A DNA stretch of 64,000 nt from Anaerolineae bacterium. GTDB lineage: Bacteria; Chloroflexota; Anaerolineae; Aggregatilineales; Phototrophicaceae. The first letter of the stretch is position 1; every line of letters begins with the position of its first letter. Of the stretch, positions 43,348 to 52,394 are shown piece by piece. The translations under genes and the position numbers were made by a program. The stretch spans positions 41,118-105,117 of the forward strand of contig JAHDWN010000010.1 of the NCBI GenBank assembly GCA_023382675.1. Direction: 5' to 3'. The notes below the pieces were generated by a model. It made no database searches and was not told the DNA's origin. It saw only the letters and a program-made list of their open reading frames with translations.

Positions 43348-43720
43348 TGTCGCTGCTTCGTTTCAAACATTTGTCGAGATGTCCCCGAAGTTGACTGATA
43401 TTGAAAGGTTTGCTGAGGTAAGCATCTGCGCCGTGCTCAAGCGCAGGTTCGAGGTCGTCCTTTGCGCCGCTGGATGCGATCAGACACAGGTGTTGCCAAT
43501 CCGGGTTTTCACGGACGCGCGTCAGGAATGTCAGGCCGTCCATGTCTGGCATTCGAATGTCGCAGATAATGACATCCGGTAGCACGTCGTGTGTCTGGAG
43601 ATATTCAAGACCGGAAAGGCCGTTATCGAGAGCCTTGACTTGATAACCGAGTGCTTCCAATAACTCCTTTAAGACGTTGCGAAAATCAATATTATCGTCC
43701 AGCAGAAGCACCGACTGCAT
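43322..43720 (-). CDS. Response regulator, single receiver domain
   Basis: A 132-residue stand-alone receiver with no output domain. Seen: acidic pair in LLLDDNIDF, phosphoacceptor Asp in VIICDIRMPDMDGL, Ser/Thr switch in LIASSGAKDD, and conserved Lys in AYLSKPFNISQL. Such CheY-like proteins act by protein-protein contact. The track start at 43765 lacks support; ATG 43720 has AGGAG 6 nt upstream. The 3' end overlaps the lipid kinase gene. No cognate histidine kinase nearby in the operon; the large kinase at 33377 is a candidate by function only. Confidence 0.9.
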   Translation of the reverse strand: MQSVLLLDDNIDFRNVLKELLEALGYQVKALDNGLSGLEYLQTHDVLPDVIICDIRMPDMDGLTFLTRVRENPDWQHLCLIASSGAKDDLEPALEHGADAYLSKPFNISQLRGHLDKCLKRSSDNDQDTDHP

Positions 43721-43838
43721 AACGTCTCCTAAGTGCGGGGGCACATTTGTCGCACGCCAACTCAACTGAGCATTCCATAGAGAAGCGACAAGGATGCAAT
43801 GTCTGACTATAGAGTATGGGCAAATCAGTGATTAGATC

Positions 43839-45101
43839 CTAAACACGTATTTGTCCATCACCAATCACGACCCATTTGTACGTCGTTAGTTCCTCCAACC
43901 CCATCGGGCCGCGCGCGTGCAGCTTCTGTGTGCTTACAGCGATTTCTGCGCCCAAACCAAACTGAGCGCCATCATTAAACCGGGTACTGGCATTGACGAA
44001 CACCGCCGACGAATCGACTTCATTCAAGAAGCGCTCTGCATCCGCCATGTTGTGGGTGAGGATGCTGTCGCTGTGATTCTGGCTGTGTGTATTGATGTGT
44101 TCAATGGCCTCATCCAGGGTATCCACAACTTTCAGACCCAGAACCAGCGACATCCATTCTGTATCGAAATCCTCAGGCCGTGCCGCCTGGACACCCTTTT
44201 GGGTGATGCCGTTCAAGGCCGCCAGCGCGCGCGGTTCGGCACGAAAGGTCACACCCCCCGCTGACAGAAAATCGACCACACGGGGTAGGAATTCGGCGGC
44301 GATTTTCTCGTTGACAAGCACTGTATCCAGCGAGTTACACACCGATGGGCGCGACGTTTTAGCGTTATAGATAATTTCGAGGGCACGTTCCTGATCTGCG
44401 GTTTCATCCACGTAGATGTGGCAGACGCCAATACCCCCCGTGATCACAGGGATCATGCTGTTTTCGCGACAGAGCTTGTGCAGTGCCGCGCCTCCACGCG
44501 GAATGATCATGTCGATGTACTCATACATGTGCAGCATAGCGAGGATCAAATCACGGTCGGTGCTTTCGATCAGCTGGATACCATCCGTAGGGACGGCTGT
44601 CTGTGCCAGCGCTGCTTTCATCACGCGCACGAGTGCCGTGTTGCTTTCGATGGTCTCTGAGCCGCCGCGCAGCAGAACGGCATTGCCACTCTTGATGCAC
44701 AACGTCACAACATCGACCGTGACATTAGGGCGCGCTTCGTAAATGACACCAATGACGCCAATTGGCGTTGTTCGCCGGGCAATGCGCAGTCCGTTTTCCA
44801 GCACCCGCTGATCATATTCACAACCCACCGGGTCGGGCAAAGCCACGATCTTACGGACATCGGCAACGATTCCCGTCAGCCGCCCCTGAAGATTCAGTCT
44901 ATCAACCAGTGCATCGGTCAAGCCCTTGGCGCGCGCAGCCTCTACATCTTTGGCATTCGCCGCCAGGATTTCATCGGTATGCGCCTCCAGGGCGTCGGCG
45001 ATTGCCAGCAACGCCTCATTGCGTTGTTGAGTGTTCAGACGTGCGAGTTTTGGCGCGGCAATTTTGGCTCTGCGCCCCAACGCCTGTAAGTCGACTGACA
45101 T
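43839..45101 (-). CDS. proA: Glutamate-5-semialdehyde dehydrogenase (gamma-glutamyl phosphate reductase)
   Basis: Reduces gamma-glutamyl phosphate to glutamate-5-semialdehyde with NADPH, step two of proline synthesis. The 420 residues show the family motifs GVIGVIYEARPNVTVDV, LLRGGSETIESN, IIPRGGAALHKLC, CNSLDTVLVNE (catalytic Cys) and the C-terminal RGPMGLEELTTYKWVV. GGGGGG SD before ATG 45101. Third gene of a ppk1-proB-proA operon with 8-nt and 14-nt gaps. Confidence 0.97.
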   Translation of the reverse strand: MSVDLQALGRRAKIAAPKLARLNTQQRNEALLAIADALEAHTDEILAANAKDVEAARAKGLTDALVDRLNLQGRLTGIVADVRKIVALPDPVGCEYDQRVLENGLRIARRTTPIGVIGVIYEARPNVTVDVVTLCIKSGNAVLLRGGSETIESNTALVRVMKAALAQTAVPTDGIQLIESTDRDLILAMLHMYEYIDMIIPRGGAALHKLCRENSMIPVITGGIGVCHIYVDETADQERALEIIYNAKTSRPSVCNSLDTVLVNEKIAAEFLPRVVDFLSAGGVTFRAEPRALAALNGITQKGVQAARPEDFDTEWMSLVLGLKVVDTLDEAIEHINTHSQNHSDSILTHNMADAERFLNEVDSSAVFVNASTRFNDGAQFGLGAEIAVSTQKLHARGPMGLEELTTYKWVVIGDGQIRV

Positions 45102-45109
45102 CGCCCCCC

Positions 45110-46213
45110 CTATGTCAAGACCACCATATTATTACGATGAATAACTGCATCGCCATAACTATACCCCAGAATATCGATAATCTGAGGTGACTTGACACCG
45201 CAGATCTTGCGCAGATCGGTGCTGTCGTAGTTCGTCAGACCGTGTGCGATGCTGCGTCCTGAAGGTGCAATGACCGAGACTACAGCCCCACGCTCGAATT
45301 CGCGCGCGATGCGAACGATGCCCACAGGCAGCAAACTTGCACCGCCAGTCAGCAGTTTTTTGGCCGCGCCGTCATCCACGTATACTGTCCCACGTGGCTT
45401 TTCCATCATCAGCCAGCGTTTGCGGCTCTCCATATGAGTTGTTGATGCTGGGAAGCGCGTGCCGAGCTGCTCGCCTATGATCAACCGCGTGATCACGTCT
45501 GGCAGGCTTCCGCTGGAGATCACGGTCATGACACCGCTGCGCCCGGCCAGTTGCGCTGCTTGAAGTTTGGTCGTCATGCCGCCAGTGCCGAGGTCGCTGT
45601 TCGTGCCGCTCGCCACCGCCCAGGTGCTGTCGTCGATTTTCGCCACCTCGCCAATCAACTGCGCATCCGCATGGGTGCGCGGGTCAGCGGTGAACAAGCC
45701 GGGCTGGTCGGTCAGCATGATCAGCAGGTCTGCCTCGACCAGCGTCGCCACCAGCGCTGAGAGATTGTCGTTGTCGCCAACGCGGATCTCGTGCGTGGCA
45801 GTGGTGTCATTTTCGTTGATGATCGGGATGATCCGATGTTCAAGCAGGGTCGCAATGGTATCGCGTGCATTCAGGTGCCGGCGGCGATCACTGAGATCGT
45901 CACGGGTGAGGAGCACCTGCGCGACGATGATCTGAAAGATGTCGAACAACTCGTTGTACTGCTGCATCAGACGGCTCTGGCCGACGGCACTGAACATCTG
46001 CTTGTGTGGCAGTGAACGTCCTAATTCTGGAAAGCCCAGGCGTTCGCGCCCAGCCGCAACCGCGCCCGAAGTAACCAGGATGACTTCGTGCCCTTCCTGG
46101 TGCGCCCGCGCGATTTGCCGCACGATTTCCAGTATTCGCTGGCGATTCAAACTCGGCGTGCCCGCCGTCAACACACTGGTGCCCAGTTTGACGACAATAC
46201 GCATCGCAGTCAT
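45110..46213 (-). CDS. proB: Glutamate 5-kinase with PUA domain
   Basis: Phosphorylates glutamate at the gamma carboxylate, the first and feedback-regulated step of proline synthesis. Amino-acid kinase domain (about 1-255): IVVKLGTSVLTAGTPSLNR, TSGAVAAGRERLG, RDDLSDRRRHLNARDTIATLL, PIINENDTTATHEIRVGDNDNLSALVA, GTGGMTTKLQAAQLAG. A C-terminal PUA domain (about 275-360) includes GTVYVDDGAAKKLLTGGASLLPVG. Length 367 is typical for the PUA-containing form, which in other bacteria is proline-inhibited. AGGGA SD 6 nt before ATG 46213. Confidence 0.97.
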   Translation of the reverse strand: MTAMRIVVKLGTSVLTAGTPSLNRQRILEIVRQIARAHQEGHEVILVTSGAVAAGRERLGFPELGRSLPHKQMFSAVGQSRLMQQYNELFDIFQIIVAQVLLTRDDLSDRRRHLNARDTIATLLEHRIIPIINENDTTATHEIRVGDNDNLSALVATLVEADLLIMLTDQPGLFTADPRTHADAQLIGEVAKIDDSTWAVASGTNSDLGTGGMTTKLQAAQLAGRSGVMTVISSGSLPDVITRLIIGEQLGTRFPASTTHMESRKRWLMMEKPRGTVYVDDGAAKKLLTGGASLLPVGIVRIAREFERGAVVSVIAPSGRSIAHGLTNYDSTDLRKICGVKSPQIIDILGYSYGDAVIHRNNMVVLT

Positions 46214-46227
46214 GCAATGTCCCTGGA

Positions 46228-48360
46228 TTATGTCAGATTGAAAGTGCCCATGCTTTCGCGCATAAATTCTTCTTGCGAAACAATGGCCGGTTCTCCCGCA
46301 CCGGGCTGAAGATGCACATAGCGACCATCAGATTGTAGTTCCCAGGCCTGAGTATTGTCGGCCAGGCATGTCGCCAACATGTTCAGCGCTTGCTCTTGAA
46401 GCCGCACATCCAAAACGGGGAAAACAACTTCCACACGATTGTACAGATTACGGCGCATGAGATCTGCGCTTCCCATGTAGACCCGTTGATCTTCCGGGGC
46501 GTTGTGAAAATAGAAAATGCGACTGTGTTCGAGATAGCGCCCGACGATGCTGCGCACGCGGATATTTTCGCTCATGCCCGGCAGTCCTGGACGCAAGCAG
46601 CACAGCCCACGGATGATCAGATCGACGTGCACGCCCGCCTGCGATGCCTGATACAGCTTGCGGATTGTCATATCCTCTTCAAGCTGGTTCATCTTGAAGA
46701 CCAACCGCGCTGGTCTGCCTGCGCGCGCCGCGGCGATTTCGTTATCGATCAAGTCGAAAAATCGGTTGCGCAGGTATTCTGGCGCGACGAGCAGCCGAGA
46801 GTAAGTTGTGCCTGGCGCAAACCCGGTCAAACGATTGAACAGTCGCGACGCGTCATCGCCGATCTGGGGATGGCACGTGAACATTCCCAGATCGCTATAA
46901 AGTCGCGCTGTGCCGGCGTTGTAATTGCCCGTACCGAGATGAACGTAGCGGCGCACACCATCTTCGTCACGCCGGACGACCATGCCAACCTTGGCGTGAG
47001 TCTTGATGGGAAGTTCTTCTACCCCATAGAGCACGTGGACGCCTGTTTCTTCCAGCGCGCGCGCCCATTCAAGGTTGTTTTCTTCGTCGAAACGCGCCTT
47101 GAGTTCTACGAGCGCTGTCACCTGCTTGCCGTTTTCCCGCGCTGCCATCAATGATTGGACGACTGGCGAACGCTGCCCAACACGATAAAGCGTCACTTTG
47201 ATGGCGAGTACGTGTTCATCGCGCGCTGCCTGCTCAAAGAACGCTTCGACCGGGGAAAACGAATCGTAGGGATGATGCACAAGCCAGTCACGGTCACGAA
47301 TCGCAGAGAAAATATCCGGGTATTCGGTCACGATTGGCGATACGCGCGGCACATAAATCGGATATTTGAGGTCGGGTCTCTGGACGCTCATTAGCTCAAA
47401 AAAACTGCTGCCGCCTAACGCGCCATTCACGTGATACACATCGCGTTCGGGATCGACCTCGAATTCCCCAATCAGCTTGTCCAGCGCCGTCGTGCTTGTG
47501 CCTTCCATCACCGCCAGTCGGACAATAGACCCAAACTGGCGCTCCTTCAAACTCTCCTCAATGAAGTGGCTGATGTCTAGATCGCGGTACTCGCGCTCGT
47601 TTTCGTAGTCGATGTCGGCATTGCGGGTGACACGGAAGGGCGTGCATTCGGTCACATCCATCCCTGGGAAAAGCAGATCGAGATTGCTGCTGACGACATC
47701 CTCCAGCCAGACGAATGTATCTCGCACCTCAATCCCCGCGTAGCGCTTGAGCACTTGTTCCAGATTGACCAACCGTGGGAGCGAGTCGGGTATTTTCAGG
47801 CGCACGAATTCGTCTTCGCTGCCGTTCATGTCGGCACGTCGTAGTCGGATGGCTAGATTGAGACTCAGATTGGAGATAAATGGAAACGGACGGGTATAGT
47901 CAACTGCCAGCGGCGTCAACACAGGGAAGACTTCGTTCTCGAAATAAGTCCGCAGTGCCGCGCGCCATGCGGCTGGAATATCATCGATTGCTTTGATAGC
48001 GACGCCTTGCTCGGCAAGCTGATCGAGAAGATCGTGCATGAGAACACGTTGTTCGCGCATCAACGTTGTGATTCGGGTGCGTATTTCGTCCAGCAACGCC
48101 GCCGACTGATAACCATCCGGGCGCTTCGCGCGACCCTCAATCTTGAGCTTCGTATGCACGGACGCAACCCGAACCATAAAGAATTCGTCGGTATTGTTAC
48201 TGACAATCGCTAGAAACTTGATCCGCTCAAGCAGGGGAATAGCAGAATCTTTTGCCTGTGCCAGAACACGGTAATTAAAGTCGATCCAACTTAACTCCCG
48301 GTTGATGTAATTTTCACTGTTCAACTTGGGAAGTGCAGAGTCGTTAGAATGACTGTCCAT
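46228..48360 (-). CDS. ppk1: Polyphosphate kinase 1
   Basis: Synthesises polyphosphate from ATP reversibly. The 710 residues fit the family: N-terminal NYINRELSWIDFNYRVLAQA, a middle head domain, and the C-terminal catalytic halves with the phospholipase-D-like histidine motifs (ARFDEENNLEWARALEETGVHVLYGVEELPIKTHAKVGMVVRR, and YVHLGTGNYNAGTARLYSDLGMFTC), and MGSADLMRRNLYNRVEVVFPV. The track start is 114 nt upstream, in a polar extension; the ATG at 48360 begins at the family N-terminus and has GGCGGA upstream. First gene of an operon with proB and proA. Confidence 0.95.
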   Translation of the reverse strand: MDSHSNDSALPKLNSENYINRELSWIDFNYRVLAQAKDSAIPLLERIKFLAIVSNNTDEFFMVRVASVHTKLKIEGRAKRPDGYQSAALLDEIRTRITTLMREQRVLMHDLLDQLAEQGVAIKAIDDIPAAWRAALRTYFENEVFPVLTPLAVDYTRPFPFISNLSLNLAIRLRRADMNGSEDEFVRLKIPDSLPRLVNLEQVLKRYAGIEVRDTFVWLEDVVSSNLDLLFPGMDVTECTPFRVTRNADIDYENEREYRDLDISHFIEESLKERQFGSIVRLAVMEGTSTTALDKLIGEFEVDPERDVYHVNGALGGSSFFELMSVQRPDLKYPIYVPRVSPIVTEYPDIFSAIRDRDWLVHHPYDSFSPVEAFFEQAARDEHVLAIKVTLYRVGQRSPVVQSLMAARENGKQVTALVELKARFDEENNLEWARALEETGVHVLYGVEELPIKTHAKVGMVVRRDEDGVRRYVHLGTGNYNAGTARLYSDLGMFTCHPQIGDDASRLFNRLTGFAPGTTYSRLLVAPEYLRNRFFDLIDNEIAAARAGRPARLVFKMNQLEEDMTIRKLYQASQAGVHVDLIIRGLCCLRPGLPGMSENIRVRSIVGRYLEHSRIFYFHNAPEDQRVYMGSADLMRRNLYNRVEVVFPVLDVRLQEQALNMLATCLADNTQAWELQSDGRYVHLQPGAGEPAIVSQEEFMRESMGTFNLT

Positions 48361-48490
48361 AATATCCGCCACAATGCTGAAATAGGTAAGCTTGTGCCTG
48401 CCAATGAGTATGCCTGAAACAGTCTCGGTTTGCCCAATACCGCCGGGTAAATCGTGACTATTTAACACATTCATAATGTGAAGAGAAACC

Positions 48491-48513
48491 GCTTTCCCGC
48501 GTGAGCCGGGAGC
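48491..48513 (-). ncRNA. Relic right-end hairpin / omega-RNA-like structure
   Basis: Read on the minus strand this is GCTCCCGGCTCACGCGGGAAAGC: a short GC-rich hairpin (TCCCG/CGGGA stem plus GC pair) right after the TnpB coding remnant, followed by TTTCTCTTCACATTATG. IS200/IS605 elements end in this kind of hairpin, whose 3' part forms the reRNA/omega RNA guide scaffold. Based on shape and position; unlikely to be functional now. Confidence 0.45.
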
Positions 48514-48539
48514 TCTTCGGACTACGCATAACCTGACTG

Positions 48540-48945
48540 TTAGCGCTCGCTGCTCGATCTGAGACGCTTTTGATCTAGGGATAGAATATTCTGGGCTGCA
48601 TTGCCATCTCGGTCAAGCGTCAACCCTTGTTGTGGAGAATTGCACACTCGGGGATTATGCACACGGTCAATGACTATGGGGAATTGTAACGGCGTAAGCG
48701 ACTGCGCGAGAGGGATACTCCGATCTTGAATGTGCTCGAATTCCGGTAATCGACAGGTCAGAACACGAATGTGTGGCGAGGAACAAGAAATTGGAACGAA
48801 GGACACAAACAGATAGGCAGGATGCTGACGACGATTGTGTAGGTTGTGTCAAACAGTTATGACATACGCGGCTCGACTTGACATTTGCAGCTAGAATCCT
48901 GGCGCTTGGCCCATCTTCTAGGTGCGGATCAAATGAAATATTCAA
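48540..48945 (-). pseudogene. Decayed TnpB (IS200/IS605-type) C-terminal remnant
   Basis: In one minus-strand frame the region encodes RVHNPRVCNSPQQGLTLDRDGNAAQNIL, matching the TnpB zinc-ribbon/RuvC ending 'RVH-C-x-x-CGLxLDRDxNAAxNIL'. A second frame just upstream encodes LAANVKSSRVCHNC, similar to the first zinc-ribbon half (TS-x-x-C-x-x-C). The two parts are in different frames, and the second Cys pair is lost (NSPQQG), so this is a frameshifted dead remnant. No tnpA and no left end are visible. Confidence 0.65.
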
Positions 48946-48982
48946 TAACGTGGCTTAGATGCTGCTGACAGTATTTTCTCAT

Positions 48983-51709
48983 TCACTGATTATCCGTGTG
49001 ACGGAGGCTTGCGATTGTGAAGATCATGAGCAGCAGCCAGGGCAGCCCTGCCAGCGGTAGCCAATCTAACCAGTCTGGGTGATATTCAAAGACCACCTCG
49101 CTTGTGCCTGCCGGGATCGAAACTGCACGGAACATGACATCAGCGCGATAAATCAGCACGGGTTCAGCATTGACTGTCGCCCGCCAACCGGGATAGTAAG
49201 CGTCGGTCAACAGCAAATAACCTGGACGTGCCGACTCCACATCAACGACCACCCGCTCCGGCGTGTATTCGCGGACAGATGCCGGAGTGAAGCCTTCGTT
49301 CGAAGCGGTTGCAGCTTCCGGCGGCAGCCCCATGATCAGCGCCGTTCGCGCCGGATCGAAGTCGGCGCTGCGCATGATGTTGAGTGCATCTTCCGTCCCG
49401 TAAATATCGTCAATCAATGACAGGCTATCGTAAAGGGCAAAGGCGCGCGGCAGCACAGCTTTGTTTTCATAGAGTTTTATGTCGCTCGAAAGCACCCGTG
49501 ACCAGGGCGTGACGGTCAACTGCTGGAAGTCGCCGCTACGCTCATCAACCAGCGTCGCTGCGCGAATCACCTGTGGGTTCTCTGCCTCAATCGTGATTGC
49601 CGTGACGGTATTCGCTGAATCCGCGCGAAATTTCGCCAGGCGGTCACTATCGAGAAACTCGGCCGTAGCCGCCGCCAGAGTGATTTGGCTCCCGTTCTCA
49701 TAAGTGAAAATGACGTTGGGCGTGCAGTTAGAAGACTCCAGACACAAAAGATAGAGCGCATCCGCATCGAATGCTGGTTCTGGCATAAGCGTCAGGCGCT
49801 GACCATTCTCAAGGCTGGTTGTAAAGGCGGTGTCATAGGCGACATCCTCATGCCAGACATCATAAATCTTATCCAGCAGCAGATAGCGCACGTTCGTCAG
49901 ATCCAGCCAGCGCCGGTCGGGGATGCACGCACCAGCGCAATCAGTGCGTGCAAGCACTTCCCTCAGTCGTCCATCGATGGTGCGTAGTTCACCCGGCGGG
50001 AGCAGCAGCGACGTGAATGCCGTGTAATAGCTGGTGGGGAGCACGCCGCCGTCGAAGCCGTCAATCGTCGGAATGCCCCAATAAAGCGGCAGATTCGCCG
50101 CCAGAACCTCCTGGTGTTTGATCGCCACCAGGGCGATCTCGATCTCTTCCTCGCTCATGCCCAGCCGTTGATAGCGCGCAATCAGCGCCGCTTTGTCACC
50201 CGGATCGAACAAGAGATCCGTGATGCTGAGGAGGCGCCCGGGCGGCGTTTCGCGCTCGGCGTAGATCTCCATTTGACTGACTGTGAATCGCTGCTCGTTG
50301 AAGGTGTCAGGCGGGGTCAGCCGGTTATAAGGCAGCGCATGGGCAGCCAGAAGCAATTCTAGAATCGTGATTCCAACGGCAGCGGTGGGCGCACGACTTC
50401 TTAGACCCAGTAAGATCAACAACGCAGCGATCAGCGCCACTCCCCACCCAATCAACGAGCGCGTCTCAGGCGGATAAAATGGGATCGGCTCAGGATTTCG
50501 GGCAGTGAGCGTGACCGCTCCGAGCGCGAGCGCCGCAGTGATGACGAGCAATACGCCGCTGGCCCACATGCGATTGCGCTTGATGTACACGCTCAACGCT
50601 TGAGTACCCAACCCGGCCAGCATGGAGCCACCCAGCGTAAACAAGACCAGCCAGCGTGCCGGCACACGGAACAGGTTGAAGCCCGGCAGTGCCGCCAGTT
50701 GCCAGTAGATGGGGTTGTACTGCCCGAAGGCAAAGAGCAAGCCGATGATCGCCAGCACTATCCAGGGGAGCTGTGGCGTGCGCAAAATCGCAGCCAATCT
50801 TGTGCGTGCATGGCGTGCTTCAGGCATAGCCAGCAATCCCAGCAGCGCCAATCCGAGCGCCATCACGCCGGGATACGCGATGTATTCGGCAAAGATCGGT
50901 TGGTCGTAATTGGGCAGCAGAGCGCGCGCGGCGAGGAACGGGTTGAACGAAAAAGCTGTCGCTTCGTTCTGATTCAGCCCGCCGTGCCTGTTCGAGACGT
51001 TCGTCAGCTCCAACGTCGGCACGATCTGTGGCAGCGCCAGCAGCAGCGCACCCGCGCCTGCCAGGGCCAGCCAGATAAGCCGCCGCGTGCGCTGGGGCAG
51101 CATCAAGGCATATATTCCCATCCCCACGCCGCCGATGAACACGGTTTGCGTATGGCCGGTGAAGAACTGGAGCGCCAGTGTTGCTGCCAGCAGCGCAGCG
51201 TAACGCGCCGGACGCTTATCCAACTTGTGTACCAGCCAGAAAAGCCATGGCAGCCAGGCCAGACCTTGAAGCTGGTTGATCTGCTCGACGCGCCCGCCCA
51301 GGTAGCCGCCGAATGTGAAGATCACAGCCGCCAGGAATGCTGGAAGCTTGCCAACACCGAGCGCCGAACGCGCCAGCAGATACGCCCCCACAGCCATCCA
51401 TGTGATGTGCGCCAGCAGACTGATACGGATACCGTCTGGTGGAGCAAGGGGCGCTGCCAGCCAGTTGGGTGGATAGAACATGCCAAGCTGGCTGTTGGCA
51501 AGCAGGGGCACACCGGCGAACAATTCGGGCGACCAGAGCGGCAGTCTTCCAGCCATGAACGCCGTGTTGCGCGCATGCCAGTAGGGGTAGAAATACGCAA
51601 AAGTATCGCCACGTGCCAGAATGAAATCGCTGAATGCATGGCGATAGAAAAACAGCAGCGTGAGCGCAAACAGCGCCAGAATCGGCCAATGGCTTCGGAT
51701 AGTTTTCAT
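48983..51709 (-). CDS. YfhO-family polytopic membrane protein
   Basis: A 908-residue protein with about 14 N-terminal to central TM segments and a large soluble C-terminal part, ending with a final TM (DWLPLAGLPWLLLMIFTIASL). The YfhO family (bacterial membrane protein, GT-C-like) is involved in glycosylation or lipoteichoic acid decoration in Firmicutes. Supporting segments: HSFSDFILARGDTFAYFYPYW at the start, ATVNAEPVLIYRADVMFRAVSIPAGTSEVVFEYHPDWL at the end, with SARPGYLLLTDAYYPGWRATVN being the family signature. ATG 51709 matches the family N-terminus, but a TTG at 51748 is also possible and neither has a strong SD. Confidence 0.85.
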   Translation of the reverse strand: MKTIRSHWPILALFALTLLFFYRHAFSDFILARGDTFAYFYPYWHARNTAFMAGRLPLWSPELFAGVPLLANSQLGMFYPPNWLAAPLAPPDGIRISLLAHITWMAVGAYLLARSALGVGKLPAFLAAVIFTFGGYLGGRVEQINQLQGLAWLPWLFWLVHKLDKRPARYAALLAATLALQFFTGHTQTVFIGGVGMGIYALMLPQRTRRLIWLALAGAGALLLALPQIVPTLELTNVSNRHGGLNQNEATAFSFNPFLAARALLPNYDQPIFAEYIAYPGVMALGLALLGLLAMPEARHARTRLAAILRTPQLPWIVLAIIGLLFAFGQYNPIYWQLAALPGFNLFRVPARWLVLFTLGGSMLAGLGTQALSVYIKRNRMWASGVLLVITAALALGAVTLTARNPEPIPFYPPETRSLIGWGVALIAALLILLGLRSRAPTAAVGITILELLLAAHALPYNRLTPPDTFNEQRFTVSQMEIYAERETPPGRLLSITDLLFDPGDKAALIARYQRLGMSEEEIEIALVAIKHQEVLAANLPLYWGIPTIDGFDGGVLPTSYYTAFTSLLLPPGELRTIDGRLREVLARTDCAGACIPDRRWLDLTNVRYLLLDKIYDVWHEDVAYDTAFTTSLENGQRLTLMPEPAFDADALYLLCLESSNCTPNVIFTYENGSQITLAAATAEFLDSDRLAKFRADSANTVTAITIEAENPQVIRAATLVDERSGDFQQLTVTPWSRVLSSDIKLYENKAVLPRAFALYDSLSLIDDIYGTEDALNIMRSADFDPARTALIMGLPPEAATASNEGFTPASVREYTPERVVVDVESARPGYLLLTDAYYPGWRATVNAEPVLIYRADVMFRAVSIPAGTSEVVFEYHPDWLDWLPLAGLPWLLLMIFTIASLRHTDNQ

Positions 51710-51777
51710 ACAACAGTGACGGGGTGATCGGCGTTGCAGGCTTGCCAAAAGCAGATTTGAACGCCGAAAAGGACCCG

Positions 51778-52113
51778 CTATACAAAATCCTCTTCTGAGA
51801 GCAGTGGTAATAGATAAAGCATCGGCTCCTCATATGGATGCGCGGCGCGGATCGCGGCGACGACCTGTTTGACCTTCTCTCGATCACAGATCGTTTCGAC
51901 GCGCACTTCGGGAACTTCGTTGAGCTGCTCTTTGGCACCCAGGACGGGGTTCGCGGCGGCGCTCGGCTTGAAGCGACCGATGCCGTCGCTTGTATAGGAA
52001 CAGTGCGTGTACTCGCCGAGTTGTCCCGCGCCTGCGGCGGCCATTGCGCCCAGCAACTGATAAAGATGCGTATGCGGTACGCCGACCACGATCTGAATGC
52101 GTTTGAAGTCCAT
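51778..52113 (-). CDS. YqfO/NIF3-insert-like (CutA-fold) small protein
   Basis: A 111-residue stand-alone protein equal to the CutA-like insert domain found in YqfO-type NIF3 proteins: IVVGVPHTHLYQLLGAMAAAGAGQLGEYTHCSY, then GRFKPSAAANP, VETICDREKVKQVVAAIRAAHPYEEP (HPYEEP is the hallmark end). The fold probably trimerises; function is unknown. The track ORF extends 114 residues upstream in low-complexity sequence; ATG 52113 begins at the domain with AGGCG upstream. Divergent from the FtsX permease. Confidence 0.85.
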   Translation of the reverse strand: MDFKRIQIVVGVPHTHLYQLLGAMAAAGAGQLGEYTHCSYTSDGIGRFKPSAAANPVLGAKEQLNEVPEVRVETICDREKVKQVVAAIRAAHPYEEPMLYLLPLLSEEDFV

Positions 52114-52248
52114 ATCGATAGCGCCTGCGGATAAAATGCCTTGACAGGCGCACAGCTTAGCGCAAACCTGCGAAGGCGCAAGAGGTACACCTGCGAACCT
52201 CAGGCTGCGAGTCTTTCTTGCGTTTGGTTGCAGAGACTCAGCGGCTGA

Positions 52249-52279
52249 TTGAGAATTTACACCCGCGCGGGCATATAAT
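52249..52279 (+). promoter_or_regulatory. Possible promoter of the FtsX-type permease
   Basis: TTGAGA, 19 nt, TATAAT, about 115 nt upstream of ATG 52395. The spacing is 2 nt longer than ideal, so the call is tentative. Confidence 0.4.
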
Positions 52280-52394
52280 CTGCTGTAGGGTTCTCTCGCA
52301 TACTTTTGGAAGCAGCCTCGATATCTATTCCTACAACAAACCGCGATCAATTGCGTATAGTGGATAGGATCGAAGGTCTCACCAGGAACAAAAC

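Larger units (their letters stand above)
48361..48982. other. Gap between ppk1 and YfhO, containing a transposon relic
   Basis: About 620 nt with no intact gene. Its centre holds the IS605-type hairpin (48491-48513) and the decayed TnpB 3' end (48540-48945), both listed separately. No other feature is recognised in the remainder. Confidence 0.7.

Noticed and set aside
50600-51727. 375-residue plus-strand ORF opposite the YfhO gene
   Set aside because: Gln/Arg-rich composition typical of a reverse-frame shadow of hydrophobic coding DNA; no motif.
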